From Chitinophagaceae bacterium (lineage in GTDB: Bacteria > Bacteroidota > Bacteroidia > Chitinophagales > Chitinophagaceae): 64,000 nt of DNA. The notes under the pieces are model-generated. The model was not told where the DNA came from and did not search any database. It saw only the letters and a list, made by a program, of their open reading frames with translations. The translations under genes were made by a program, and so were the position numbers. Positions 34,124-43,380 of the stretch are shown in pieces (within the stretch, counting starts at the first letter, position 1; the number at the start of each line of letters is the position of its first letter). Where the stretch lies: contig SEAD01000001.1 in the NCBI GenBank assembly GCA_004173355.1, positions 1 through 64,000 on the forward strand, read 5' to 3'.

Positions 34124-34969
34124 TCATTGTTGCTCTCCGCCCGCAACAGCGGCCCAGATTCCTGTCGCTGCTGTTACCCCTGCCCATTCTTTGAAACTTT
34201 TTGGTTTCCTTCCCAGAGCCTGCTGCACACCATCCGTAAGTGACTCATTCCGGCCATCCAGTACCTCGGTAAACAGGTAGTTCACCAGCCATTGGTAATC
34301 TGCCGGCACCTGCATCTGTGCCATCGCAGCATTGTATTCCCCGTTACTGATCCGGAGGTATTGGATCCTGCGGCCACTTGCATGCGCAATGATTTCGAAT
34401 GCCTCGGGGAAACTCAGCAGGTCCGGGCCACTGAGCTCATAAACTTTGCCATGGTGTCGATCGTCTGTCAACGCAGCCACCACCACATCGGCAATATCGT
34501 CCGCATCCACAAACGGCTCCTTCACATCACCGAGCGGTAAGGCTGCTTCACCGGCCAATACATTGTCCAGGAAAAATGATTCACTGAAATTCTGGAAAAA
34601 CCAGGCAGCACGCACAATGGTGAAAGCCAGACCCGATTGCATTACCAGTTCCTCCGCTTCCTGTGCTTCTTTTTCCCCACGCCCGGAGAGTAATACCAGC
34701 TGCGCCACGCCCGATTTTTTTGCCTCATTGATAAATCCGCGCATTGTATCCACCGCACCCGGCACAGCAAGATCGGGCTGGTAGGCAATATAGACTTTTG
34801 AAACTCGCGCCAGTACTGCTTTCCAGCCGGAAGGATCATTCCAGTCGAAAGAAGGTACTGCTTTCCTCGAACCGATTTTTACTTCAATCCCTTTTTCCTG
34901 CAAGCGCGCTGTCACGCGGCTTCCGGTTTTACCCGTGGCACCGGTTACTAAAATCCTGTTGCCCATCAT
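34124..34969 (-). CDS. NmrA-like NAD(P)-binding reductase
   Basis: A 281-residue atypical short-chain dehydrogenase. The N-terminal TGATGKTGSRV (GxxGxxG at residues 10-16) binds NAD(P), and the absence of a YxxxK catalytic motif fits NmrA/HSCARG-type proteins that sense redox state or reduce quinones (family knowledge). It lies 66 bases downstream of the AraC regulator on the same strand, so the three genes to its right could be one unit. Confidence 0.8.
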   Translation of the reverse strand: MMGNRILVTGATGKTGSRVTARLQEKGIEVKIGSRKAVPSFDWNDPSGWKAVLARVSKVYIAYQPDLAVPGAVDTMRGFINEAKKSGVAQLVLLSGRGEKEAQEAEELVMQSGLAFTIVRAAWFFQNFSESFFLDNVLAGEAALPLGDVKEPFVDADDIADVVVAALTDDRHHGKVYELSGPDLLSFPEAFEIIAHASGRRIQYLRISNGEYNAAMAQMQVPADYQWLVNYLFTEVLDGRNESLTDGVQQALGRKPKSFKEWAGVTAATGIWAAVAGGEQQ

Positions 34970-35035
34970 TTCTTATTTTGATTAAATAATGATGCAAACT
35001 ACCCCTCAGGAAAAAGATGGAATTGGAGAAAACCG

Positions 35036-35836
35036 TCAGAATTGGTTCAGGCATGTCCGGGCAGAGCGTCGGAACACACGCGGTGTTTTTCCGCTGAATT
35101 GTTTGAATGAGCGGATAAAATGGGACTGGTCCGCGAAACCGTTTTCATACCCCACATCCGTCAGCTGGCGTCCCGCATCGAGCGTTATCTGCTGCATAGA
35201 AAAACGGAACTGGATGATCCTTGCAAACAGCTTTGGACTGATCCCGATTTCCTGCATAAACTTACGCTCGAAGCTGCGTTCACTCATGAAAAGATTTTCC
35301 CGGAGACGGCTGATCGAAATCAATCCCTTTTCATCGATGATCGAGCGTACCGCAAGTCCGATGCGGCTCGATTCCTTCCGGGTTGAACGACGCATCGCCT
35401 GGCGGATATACCGCGACATCAAACGAAGTTGCCCATCTTCCGGCACCCCTTCAAGCCTCGCCAGCAGACCCGTGTTGCATACATCCGGATCGCCGGTCAG
35501 GTCGGCACAGTCATTATTGAGTGCTCGCGCATTTATATCAAACAGGTAATTGGGAATCTCGGGATATAACTGGAAGATGATCAGCCGGCACTCACCAGTC
35601 ACTACCAGTTCGAGTGGCTCGACCGTCTGCCCGTACACAAATAATTTTGACAGCTTTTTACCACCCTCCCCCAGCGTCATCCTGCTACCGGCATCCTGGT
35701 AGATCACGCCAGGGAAACCGTCGGGGAAGCAGGGCAGTACGGATGTACCTGCACCACCTGTCACATTGTACACCGATACAAGGCTGACAAATCCAACCAG
35801 TGATTTATCGGGAATATGATTGGTGACGGTGATCAT
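35036..35836 (-). CDS. AraC family regulator (DUF6597-type N-terminal domain)
   Basis: The 266-residue protein has an N-terminal ligand or dimerisation part (about 1-155, beta-rich, with FPGVIYQ) and two helix-turn-helices at about 160-260 (ISISRLRENLFMSERSFERKF and DVGYENGFADQSHFIRSFKQF). Its start overlaps the stop of the upstream XRE-type gene in the ATGA pattern, indicating co-translation. Ligand unknown. Confidence 0.88.
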   Translation of the reverse strand: MITVTNHIPDKSLVGFVSLVSVYNVTGGAGTSVLPCFPDGFPGVIYQDAGSRMTLGEGGKKLSKLFVYGQTVEPLELVVTGECRLIIFQLYPEIPNYLFDINARALNNDCADLTGDPDVCNTGLLARLEGVPEDGQLRLMSRYIRQAMRRSTRKESSRIGLAVRSIIDEKGLISISRLRENLFMSERSFERKFMQEIGISPKLFARIIQFRFSMQQITLDAGRQLTDVGYENGFADQSHFIRSFKQFSGKTPRVFRRSARTCLNQF

Positions 35837-36237
35837 TTTTTCTTTTTTGTTCCAGGCGCCTCTGACCGGGAGTATTTACCCTGCAACTCTTCCAGCAGTC
35901 CGATCATTTTTTCATTGGAATGATTCAGCTTTTCCAGTTCAGTTATCCGCTGCTCCTTCTGGCTTATCACTGATTGCAGCCGTTTCACCTCCGTATCCAG
36001 CGACTCCACCTGCTCATGGAACATGGACTTCAGCGGCTCCTGCTCAAAGTACGGGAGAAAAAGGTTTACATCGAGGAACTGGGAAAATCGGATGAGTTTG
36101 TCTATGTCAATCGTCTCGCGATGATAAATTTTGTATACACTGGACTCACTGACGTTTATCGCCCCGGCTACAGCTAATGCTTTTATTCCGCGTTTTTTTA
36201 TGATTTCATGTATCAAATTGCCGATATGGATAGACAT
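35833..36237 (-). CDS. XRE-type helix-turn-helix protein with coiled-coil tail
   Basis: A 134-residue protein. Residues about 4-62 form a helix-turn-helix (GIKALAVAGAINVSESSVYKI) and 70-115 are a heptad-rich coiled coil, with a basic KKKK tail. It probably binds DNA as a dimer. The gene is first in a unit with the AraC regulator, overlapping it by 4 bases. The region upstream holds several palindromes and the promoter of a divergent candidate RNA. Confidence 0.75.
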   Translation of the reverse strand: MSIHIGNLIHEIIKKRGIKALAVAGAINVSESSVYKIYHRETIDIDKLIRFSQFLDVNLFLPYFEQEPLKSMFHEQVESLDTEVKRLQSVISQKEQRITELEKLNHSNEKMIGLLEELQGKYSRSEAPGTKKKK

Positions 36238-36240
36238 ACT

Positions 36241-36308
36241 GCAAAACTTGCCAATATTCCTTGCAAGATTTATAATTCGACTGTAATGTACTTATAGTTA
36301 CAGCTATA
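36241..36308. promoter_or_regulatory. palindrome cluster between XRE gene and candidate RNA
   Basis: Dyads visible: GCAA-AAC-TTGC at 36241-36251; CTGTAA (36281-36286) inverse to TTACAG (36298-36303); TATAG-TTACAG-CTATA at 36293-36308. They lie between the XRE start (36237) and the divergent -33 box (36313), so they could be autoregulatory sites. Confidence 0.45.
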
Positions 36309-36312
36309 ATAA

Positions 36313-36343
36313 TTTGGTAGTTAACCCAATTTTTCTATCTTTG
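36313..36343 (+). promoter_or_regulatory. near-consensus Bacteroidetes promoter of the candidate RNA
   Basis: TTTG at 36313-36316 and TATCTTTG at 36336-36343 are separated by 19 bases, the ideal spacing. No coding gene follows on this strand before a strong terminator. Confidence 0.72.
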
Positions 36344-36349
36344 ATATGT

Positions 36350-36526
36350 CCCGGTGACAGACCGGGTTTTCTCATGTCACGTACAGTTTGTGGTTAAGGT
36401 TTCTGGTTTAGTATGAGAAACCATTTCGAAGTCTCCGCATCCAGCCGTCCAGGGGATTAAAGCCGGAGTGATTGTAGCCTCTCAGAAATTAAAATGCCGT
36501 CCCACTACCATGGGACGGCATTTTAT
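36350..36526 (+). ncRNA. candidate structured small RNA (about 177 nt)
   Basis: The stretch between the promoter and the terminator has no good coding frame (the longest ATG frame gives 15 residues) but several hairpins: CCCGGT/ACCGGG (36350-36366), GGTTTCT/AGAAACC (36398-36422) and CTCCG/CGGAG (36433-36468), and the terminator stem. GTGACA (36354-36359) can instead pair with TGTCAC (36375-36380), which excludes the first hairpin. I do not recognise an Rfam family; 6S, tmRNA, SRP and RNase P do not fit what I see. It may be a regulator or a conserved RNA I do not know. Confidence 0.55.
36491..36524. terminator. strong bidirectional terminator
   Basis: A 14-bp perfect stem (AAAATGCCGTCCCA at 36491-36504 with 36511-36524) closes a 6-base loop. 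It ends the candidate RNA and also the SusD transcript from the other side. Confidence 0.85.
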
Positions 36527-36543
36527 ATGGTGAGATTTCTTCC

Positions 36544-38046
36544 TTACAGGTCCCACCAGACCTTCGCTGAAATAACATCATCACTTCCCTGCAAAGAAGC
36601 GTTTTCATTATTGGTCATGCGTTCTGTTTCGGGATACATAAACCGTAAGGGTCTTGATGCAGCAGTTGGTGCCTCGAGTGAATTGGGTATCGCCGGTACA
36701 CCAAGGCGACGGAAATCATTCCATGCTTCGATCCCCGAGATACTGTTTAATGCAAGCCATTTCTGTTCGATGATCCTGGTGATCGGGTCCGCAGCATTGT
36801 CCAGGCTGACCAATGGCTGTGCGGCATAGGTTGCCGATCCGCCTGGTACACCGAGATAACTGAATGATTCCTCGATACCTGATTCAAACAGCGCTTTTGC
36901 GTTACCGCTGATCCATCCGCGTTCAGTCGCTTCCGCCTGTAGAAACAGGCTCTCGAATGACGAGAGCAATATGGATGCCTGCGTAGCCGATTTGAAAATC
37001 CCTGCAGCCTGTCCCCCGTTTTCCGACGGCCCTTTGAATGCAGAAGTGTTCACGCGTGAATATTCCGGTGCCACATCTGGATTCCCAAACAACACACCCC
37101 GGTAATCACCGGCCACGGATACGTACATCCGGTCGATCCGCGGATCGGCGAGCAGCTTATACTGGTCAATAATAAATGAGGTAGGCCGGATGTCCTGGTA
37201 ATTACCCGTCACCACACCCTGCACATTGCGGTAATACGACTCCCAGAACGGATTGAGTTTACCCGATGTATTCAGGTAGCCAGGCTGCACCTGTGCAGTC
37301 TGGCCGGCACCGATAAACCCTGTGCCTTCGGCCTGGATCTTAGCGATCTCGGCATTCACATACGACTGGTCAGCTACTTCACTCTGGCGGATCAGCGCGC
37401 GGAGTTTGACCGTATTCGCAAACCGGTACCAGGCATTGCGGTTACCGGCAAACAATATATCGTCAGTTGTCGGCTCCGTACCCGGTGTACTGTTTTTGAT
37501 ATCACTGATCCCGGCAGTAACAAGGTCCATGGCTTTCTGGTACACTACCCTACCCTCTTCATAACGTGGCGTCGGGAATTGTGTGCCGCGCAATGCATCA
37601 TCAAAAGGTACATTGTTGTAAATATCCACGAGACGGAAGAAATGCCAGCCCTGCATGATCTTCGCGATACCGGCATAAAACAAAGCACCCTCCGACTCCG
37701 CTTCTTCTTTCATGAGCTGGTAGTAAAGCAATGTATTGAAACCATTTTCCCAGACCGGAATGCCATCGCGCTGGTGGCGGATCGCAGGACCGTTGAAGGT
37801 TTTCAGGTCGACGAACATACTGATACCCTCGTTGGTGGTGCCCCAATAACCTCCCCAGAGCGACCCGATCTGGTTCAGCTGCCCCTGTTCCTGGTTCACC
37901 GTGCTGACCAGCACGGCAGGAAGCTTCGCGCGCAACGGTAGTGTTTCCGATGTGGGTGCATTCGGGTTTTCATTTACATCAAGGAATTTGTTGCAGCTGA
38001 TCAGCAACATGGATATAATAGCGGAAAAAAGTATTCTTTTCATCAT
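36544..38046 (-). CDS. SusD/RagB-family surface lipoprotein
   Basis: A 500-residue protein with signal peptide and lipobox (LLISC, Cys18), followed by NKFLDVNENPN, the typical start of the SusD-like branch, and TPR-like helices. It captures ligand at the cell surface for the SusC porin encoded just upstream (15 bases). Its ligand could be an oligosaccharide or peptide; no glycosidase accompanies it. Transcribed second in the SusC-SusD unit. Confidence 0.92.
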   Translation of the reverse strand: MMKRILFSAIISMLLISCNKFLDVNENPNAPTSETLPLRAKLPAVLVSTVNQEQGQLNQIGSLWGGYWGTTNEGISMFVDLKTFNGPAIRHQRDGIPVWENGFNTLLYYQLMKEEAESEGALFYAGIAKIMQGWHFFRLVDIYNNVPFDDALRGTQFPTPRYEEGRVVYQKAMDLVTAGISDIKNSTPGTEPTTDDILFAGNRNAWYRFANTVKLRALIRQSEVADQSYVNAEIAKIQAEGTGFIGAGQTAQVQPGYLNTSGKLNPFWESYYRNVQGVVTGNYQDIRPTSFIIDQYKLLADPRIDRMYVSVAGDYRGVLFGNPDVAPEYSRVNTSAFKGPSENGGQAAGIFKSATQASILLSSFESLFLQAEATERGWISGNAKALFESGIEESFSYLGVPGGSATYAAQPLVSLDNAADPITRIIEQKWLALNSISGIEAWNDFRRLGVPAIPNSLEAPTAASRPLRFMYPETERMTNNENASLQGSDDVISAKVWWDL

Positions 38047-38061
38047 TGTAAAGTTTAAGGG

Positions 38062-41000
38062 TTAGAAGCTGGCGGTGAGATTAAAGCCAAAACTGCGGTA
38101 AGGTGGTACTTGCCGGAAGCTGAGATAACCATCCGTGTTGTTGTAGAGGTATTCCGGATCGCCGTATTTATTATCCTTGTGGCGGATGATAAACAGGTTG
38201 GTCCCTACAAGTCCTATACTGAGATCCCGCACGATCCGCTGTCCCCCGAGTATGGATTGCGGCAATGCATAGCTGATATTCAGTTCACGCAGTTTCAGGA
38301 AATCCGATGGCGCAGCCGTATTGATCTGTACTTCACCCTGGCGGCTCCAGAACGCGCGGCCACCGGATGATGTCAGCATCGTATTCGCCTGGTATTGCCC
38401 GGGGCCTGTTTCAATCACCGAACCGGGCCATACAAATGGCTGGCGGTCGAAGGCGGCGGTACGTGGATCAGTACCGGCGGCATACATGGCCGGTACGATT
38501 TCCGAGTACAACCAACCACCCATGCGCCAGTCAAACTGTGCACCAACGGTCAGGCCTTTGAAACTGAACTGGGTATTGATGCCCATCTGGTAGGGCGGCA
38601 CCAGTGAGCCAAGGGTAGTGTTTTCCGTGGCAACAACCGGATCACCGGTACTGGCATCCACCACCACATTCCCGTTCGGGTCGCGTTTATAATCACTCAC
38701 GAGCAGCGTCGGGAACTGCTGGCCAATCACGGCATAGGACTGGCGGAAATTGTTGATATTATCAAGACCACCATATAGTTCTTTCACCTGGTTGTCGATG
38801 TAGGTGAAATTGAATCCAAGATTCCAGCGGATATCTCTTGTGCGGATGAGATCCCCGTTGATACCAGCCTCGATGATGCTGTTGGTCAGGCGGCCGGCAT
38901 TTACCCGTGCAGAGTTGTACCCTGTGGCAGCGGAGGCGGTTGCATTGAAGATCTGGCCCTTTGAATCAGAATACACATAGGTACCCTCGATATTCAACCG
39001 GTTATTAAACAGACCCAGCTGGAAACCGGTCTCGACGGAGGTCACGAACTCCGGTTCAATATTGGGGTTGGGGTTAACCAGACCGGGCAGGAAGCCCACC
39101 AGGTTGCCAAATGGAAAGCCGAGTGACTGCGTATAAGCATTCTGCAGCTGGTAAGGTGCGAGGGTTACGTTACCCGTTTTATTCCAGGACCCGAACCATT
39201 TCAGGTAAGAGATCCTGCGGCTGTCTTTCAGTGAAGTAATGGCATCGGAAGCAACGAATGACACACTGACTCCCGGATAAAAATAAGAACGGTTCTCCTG
39301 GCTCAGTACGGATGTCCAGTCATTCCGGCCGGTCAGGGTCAGGAATAAAAAATTATCATAGCCTGCCACAAACTCACCGTACACAGCCGAAGAGCGTTGT
39401 TCGGTAATGGCAACCGATCCGTTGAGTTCGCCCTGGCGGCTGCCGGGGTTGAGCAGGTCCTGGTAGAGGAGGTTGGCTGCACCGATGCTGCTGGTCTTGC
39501 GGTAGTCTGTACGTACGTTCTGGCCAACAAGCAACCGAGTGCTGATTTTATCAAACTGTTTTTCAAAATTCAGGATCAGGTCGCTGTTGAACCGGCGATA
39601 CGCATTGGAACCATCGCTCACACTACCCACCGTGTTCCTGGTACCCGGCGCCTCAAACTTGCGGGTGCTGCTGCGTGATTCATCCGTGAGTGAATACATA
39701 CCCGCACGGTACAGTGCCTTGAACCAGGGGGCGAAACTGTAATCGAGTTCAATTTTCCCGTTCAGCGTCTGCTGTTTGCTTTCATCCCGGATATTATCAA
39801 TCAGGAAATAAGGATTACGCAGCCATGATCCCTGGCTGGTGAAATAGTTCAGCGGATTACCGGGCGACAGGGTATTTTCCCAATCCTTCACCATATCAAA
39901 GTTGAAGTTGGCAGGATAACGATAGGCACCGATCCATGGTCCGTCGGGCGTGGTGTTCTTATCATTAATACTGTAGTTCACATTGTAGGATGCATTCAGT
40001 TTCCCGAATTTCCTCGATCCGTTGAAGCGCAGGTTGGTGCGTTTGTTTACATCATCCGGGATAATCCCCCTGATGTCCACATGCTGCACCGACATGAAAT
40101 AGGTGCTGCGGTCATCACCACCGGAAAAAGAAAGATCATTCTGTATGGTCAGGCCCGTGTTGAACAGATCCAGCCGATTATCTTTTGACGGTACTGCATA
40201 CAGCACTGTTGGTTGTGTACCATCGGGCAATGGCAATCCGAAGTCGCGCGTGCTGCCATCAAACTCCGGCCCCCAGGACTCGTATTGCACAGCATCGTAT
40301 ACACCATTGTTTCCCTGTCCGTATTTTGTCTGTGCCGGTGGAAGCAGGAACACATTGGAGAAAGTGGTTGTGTGTCCGAATGTAACCACACCCTTTCCCT
40401 TCTTCCCTGATTTGGTACTGATCATCAAGGCACCATTCACGCCTTCCGAACCGTAGAGTGCAGCTGCGTTGGCACCCTTCAGGACGGTGATGGATTCGAT
40501 ATCATTCGGATTGAGCCGTGCGATATCCGGTACAGGCACACCATCCACCACGTAGATCGGAGCATTCGGATTACGGCCATCGATACCGGCGGTGCGACTC
40601 AATGAACGGCTGCCTCGCAGGGTAATGTTGACCTGCGGGTCTACCTTGCTGTCGTACATATTGATCCGCAGTCCGGATACTTTTGAGGAAAGCCCGAAAA
40701 TCGGGTTGACCGTTTTACCCTGGTTAAGGTTACGGTTGTCGACCAGTTGTGCACTTGCACCAATCTCGCGTGCAGCACGTTTTACACCGAGTGCACCCGT
40801 TACCACTATTTCGGAGAGATCGGTAACATCGGCTACCAGCTGGATATCAAACAGCGTGGACGACTTGCCAACGGCAACCAGGTCGCCCCTGTAGCCAACA
40901 TTAGAAACTTCTAAGAATTCACTGGCATTCACGTTAATTTCGAAGTCACCGTTTACATTTGTTGTAACGGCCTGCGATTTTCCTTTGACCGCAATTGTAG

Positions 41001-41124
41001 CACCAGCAAGGGGTTTGCCGGATCCGGCATCGGTCACTTTCCCTTTGATGGCGCGTTGCTGGGCTGACGATACCATTACACCGAGCAGGAATACAAGTAC
41101 CAGCAGTTGAACTTTTTTTACCAT
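38062..41124 (-). CDS. SusC/RagA-family TonB-linked outer-membrane protein
   Basis: The 1020-residue receptor has a signal peptide (cut near VSSAQ), a carboxypeptidase-regulatory-like domain (about 25-105, with VTDAGSGKPLAGATIAVKG), a TonB-box/plug domain starting SEIVVTGALGVKRA (about 104-250) and a barrel that ends in an aromatic residue. It imports the ligand bound by SusD. It has no neighbouring sigma/anti-sigma pair; the divergent AraC regulator is the likely controller (inference). Confidence 0.94.
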   Translation of the reverse strand: MVKKVQLLVLVFLLGVMVSSAQQRAIKGKVTDAGSGKPLAGATIAVKGKSQAVTTNVNGDFEINVNASEFLEVSNVGYRGDLVAVGKSSTLFDIQLVADVTDLSEIVVTGALGVKRAAREIGASAQLVDNRNLNQGKTVNPIFGLSSKVSGLRINMYDSKVDPQVNITLRGSRSLSRTAGIDGRNPNAPIYVVDGVPVPDIARLNPNDIESITVLKGANAAALYGSEGVNGALMISTKSGKKGKGVVTFGHTTTFSNVFLLPPAQTKYGQGNNGVYDAVQYESWGPEFDGSTRDFGLPLPDGTQPTVLYAVPSKDNRLDLFNTGLTIQNDLSFSGGDDRSTYFMSVQHVDIRGIIPDDVNKRTNLRFNGSRKFGKLNASYNVNYSINDKNTTPDGPWIGAYRYPANFNFDMVKDWENTLSPGNPLNYFTSQGSWLRNPYFLIDNIRDESKQQTLNGKIELDYSFAPWFKALYRAGMYSLTDESRSSTRKFEAPGTRNTVGSVSDGSNAYRRFNSDLILNFEKQFDKISTRLLVGQNVRTDYRKTSSIGAANLLYQDLLNPGSRQGELNGSVAITEQRSSAVYGEFVAGYDNFLFLTLTGRNDWTSVLSQENRSYFYPGVSVSFVASDAITSLKDSRRISYLKWFGSWNKTGNVTLAPYQLQNAYTQSLGFPFGNLVGFLPGLVNPNPNIEPEFVTSVETGFQLGLFNNRLNIEGTYVYSDSKGQIFNATASAATGYNSARVNAGRLTNSIIEAGINGDLIRTRDIRWNLGFNFTYIDNQVKELYGGLDNINNFRQSYAVIGQQFPTLLVSDYKRDPNGNVVVDASTGDPVVATENTTLGSLVPPYQMGINTQFSFKGLTVGAQFDWRMGGWLYSEIVPAMYAAGTDPRTAAFDRQPFVWPGSVIETGPGQYQANTMLTSSGGRAFWSRQGEVQINTAAPSDFLKLRELNISYALPQSILGGQRIVRDLSIGLVGTNLFIIRHKDNKYGDPEYLYNNTDGYLSFRQVPPYRSFGFNLTASF

Positions 41125-41361
41125 AATTCGTTTTGGTTATTTTTGGGTGAATCGGAGATTTTCGCGGTGCAAAATTCCGTGCATGTTTTATCTGTTAATG
41201 GAAAAACAAACACGTCCCACGGAGAACGTTTGCCCTGAAACCCGCTACCAGCAAAGATTTTACGCATTTCGAAAAAGATTTTTCCAAATAATAAAACGCT
41301 TTCGCAAGTACATTCCGATACATTACGCGAGCGACACCAAACAATCACCAAAAACGACCGG

Positions 41362-42414
41362 ATGCAAACCAGTTACGAATCACAGGCAGACACCACGCAG
41401 ACCGAATTCAACATCCTCTATCCGGATCTTTCGGCTGAACTGCCGGATAATTCAGTAGATGGGCTATTTGCTTTTGACCCTGCCAGCATGGGGTTGAGCA
41501 TCAGTGAAACACTGATGCCTGGAATGCATTTCGCTTATTACAAACGAAACACACGCGAGACAAAACGTTTCCGGATCAGTAATCCTGAACCGTACATCAG
41601 CCTGGTGTATTCCATCCGCAACAAGTCACGCTATACAGATGCAGGGTCGGGTGAACAGTTTGCCCGGTTTGACCATCGCCAGCATAATCTTCTGTACATC
41701 CCCGACGGTACATTTTTTATTGATGCTGCAGCGGACGAAAACGCGGAATCGTTTGTGATCAATTTCAGCATTGAACGGTTCAGTTCAATGATCCCTGATG
41801 AACATCCCCTCTTCCGTGTTTTCCGGAGGATGGTTGAGCAGAACCGGGCGGGTTCACTTGCCGAGTTCAACATGCCGGTCCGGCCCTCGTTGCAGTCAAT
41901 CCTCATGGATATCCTGCATTCAGCACGGACCGGATACTACAAATCGCTGTTTGTGCGGGCGAAGGTGACTGAACTGCTGATGTTGCAGCTGGAGCAATCG
42001 GAGATGGAACCCGAACCACTGGCGCCGGGTGAGAGTGAGGAAGTAAAAAGGATGTATGAGGTAAAGGCACTTATTACCGGCGACCTGGCCAGCCATGTGT
42101 CCATCATTGAACTGGCAAAAAAGGTGGGGACCAATGATTGTTACCTGAAGAAACAATTCAAGGAAGTGTTTGGAACAACCGTATATGGCTATCTCCATAA
42201 AGAGCGGATGGAAAAGGCGCGGCAGATGCTGGGCGAAAGCAATCGCAAGATCTCGGAAGTGGCAAAGAGTATCGGGTACAAACATGCCTCCCATTTCTCC
42301 CTTGCCTTCAAAAAATATTTTGGCTACCTCCCTAATAAAATCAGGATGCTCATTGCAGCGCTGCTCTGCGGGCCGGACCTAATGCTGGTATCAGAATGGG
42401 GATCGATGATCTGA
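41362..42414 (+). CDS. AraC family transcriptional regulator
   Basis: The 350-residue protein has an N-terminal sensor part (to about 215) and a C-terminal AraC domain (about 235-345) with two helix-turn-helices (ASHVSIIELAKKVGTNDCYL and ISEVAKSIGYKHASHFSLAFKKYF). It is divergent from the susCD pair with 237 bases between, and is the obvious candidate regulator of that pair. No membrane helices are present, so it is a cytoplasmic one-component type. Confidence 0.88.
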   Translation: MQTSYESQADTTQTEFNILYPDLSAELPDNSVDGLFAFDPASMGLSISETLMPGMHFAYYKRNTRETKRFRISNPEPYISLVYSIRNKSRYTDAGSGEQFARFDHRQHNLLYIPDGTFFIDAAADENAESFVINFSIERFSSMIPDEHPLFRVFRRMVEQNRAGSLAEFNMPVRPSLQSILMDILHSARTGYYKSLFVRAKVTELLMLQLEQSEMEPEPLAPGESEEVKRMYEVKALITGDLASHVSIIELAKKVGTNDCYLKKQFKEVFGTTVYGYLHKERMEKARQMLGESNRKISEVAKSIGYKHASHFSLAFKKYFGYLPNKIRMLIAALLCGPDLMLVSEWGSMI

Positions 42415-42418
42415 TAAA

Positions 42419-43354
42419 TCAGATATTTTTCTTTATAAACGCTATCACTTTCTGTCGCACCGCAGGTGCGTCAAACATTTCACCATAATGGGGTGCACCG
42501 GGTACGACCACAAGTTCCTGCTGCACCCCTTTCAGTCTTAACCAGGAGGCCAGCAGTACTGACTGTGTCACCGGCACCATATCATCTTTCTCCCCGTGGA
42601 TGATCAGGAAGGGCGGATCATGTTCATCCACATAAGCGACCGGACTGGCTGCCCGCGCAAGATCAGGCCGGTCGTTGGGTTTTGCCCCCAGCAGCACGGC
42701 GACGGCACTCCGATCGTTGTTGGCTGCCGTATCCGCAGACGATGAGATCGCAATAAAGTCGGAAGGCCCGTAAAAATCCACCACCGCCCGGATCCTATAC
42801 GGCGGTTTCTTTTCCATATTATTCGATTGCAGTCCAAGCAGCGAAGCCAGGTGTCCGCCGGCAGAAAATCCCATCAACCCGATCCTGTTTTTATCAAGTC
42901 CGTATTTTGCCGAACTGATATACAGGAAACTGACGGCATTTAAGCAGTCATACAATTGTGCGGGGAACACAGCACTTGTGCTGAACAGGTAATCAACGCT
43001 GGCGATGGCATAGCCACTGGCAAGGATCTCCCGGATTGTTTGCTTCATATAACCCATGTCCGCATACTTGTCATTTGATCGCCAGGCACCGCCATGGATC
43101 CAGACTATCACCGGTACATTCCCCTTCCTGCCGGCGGGCAGGTACAGGTCCAGCTGGTGTTTCTGCAGGGTATCATCATGGTAAGGGACATTATTATAAA
43201 CGACTGTCCCCTCCGGGAAAATTCCTGCCACAGGTGCAGCGGCTTTTCCGGGGGGAACAGCGGGTTTGGTCGTCTGCGACGAGGCAGCGATTGGTAACGC
43301 AACAATAGCAACGATCATCAGTAGCCCTGGCAGGCGGATAAATTGTTGTGACAT
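42419..43354 (-). CDS. secreted alpha/beta hydrolase, BD-FAE/esterase type
   Basis: The 311-residue protein has a signal peptide (to about 26) and an esterase fold: oxyanion-hole HGGAW (residues 87-91), nucleophile GFSAGG with Ser164, an Asp region HGEKDDMVP and a His in APHYGEM. This is the layout of carboxylesterase/feruloyl esterase-like enzymes (BD-FAE). It is convergent with the AraC gene (4-base gap) and could act on esterified carbohydrate or peptide ligands (inference). Confidence 0.85.
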   Translation of the reverse strand: MSQQFIRLPGLLMIVAIVALPIAASSQTTKPAVPPGKAAAPVAGIFPEGTVVYNNVPYHDDTLQKHQLDLYLPAGRKGNVPVIVWIHGGAWRSNDKYADMGYMKQTIREILASGYAIASVDYLFSTSAVFPAQLYDCLNAVSFLYISSAKYGLDKNRIGLMGFSAGGHLASLLGLQSNNMEKKPPYRIRAVVDFYGPSDFIAISSSADTAANNDRSAVAVLLGAKPNDRPDLARAASPVAYVDEHDPPFLIIHGEKDDMVPVTQSVLLASWLRLKGVQQELVVVPGAPHYGEMFDAPAVRQKVIAFIKKNI

Positions 43355-43380
43355 GGTTAAATCTACAACAATCCCGCGGC

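Noticed and set aside
36414-36461. 15-codon reading frame (ATG to TAA) inside the candidate RNA
   Set aside because: Too short and without a translation signal to call a gene; a leader peptide is not excluded.
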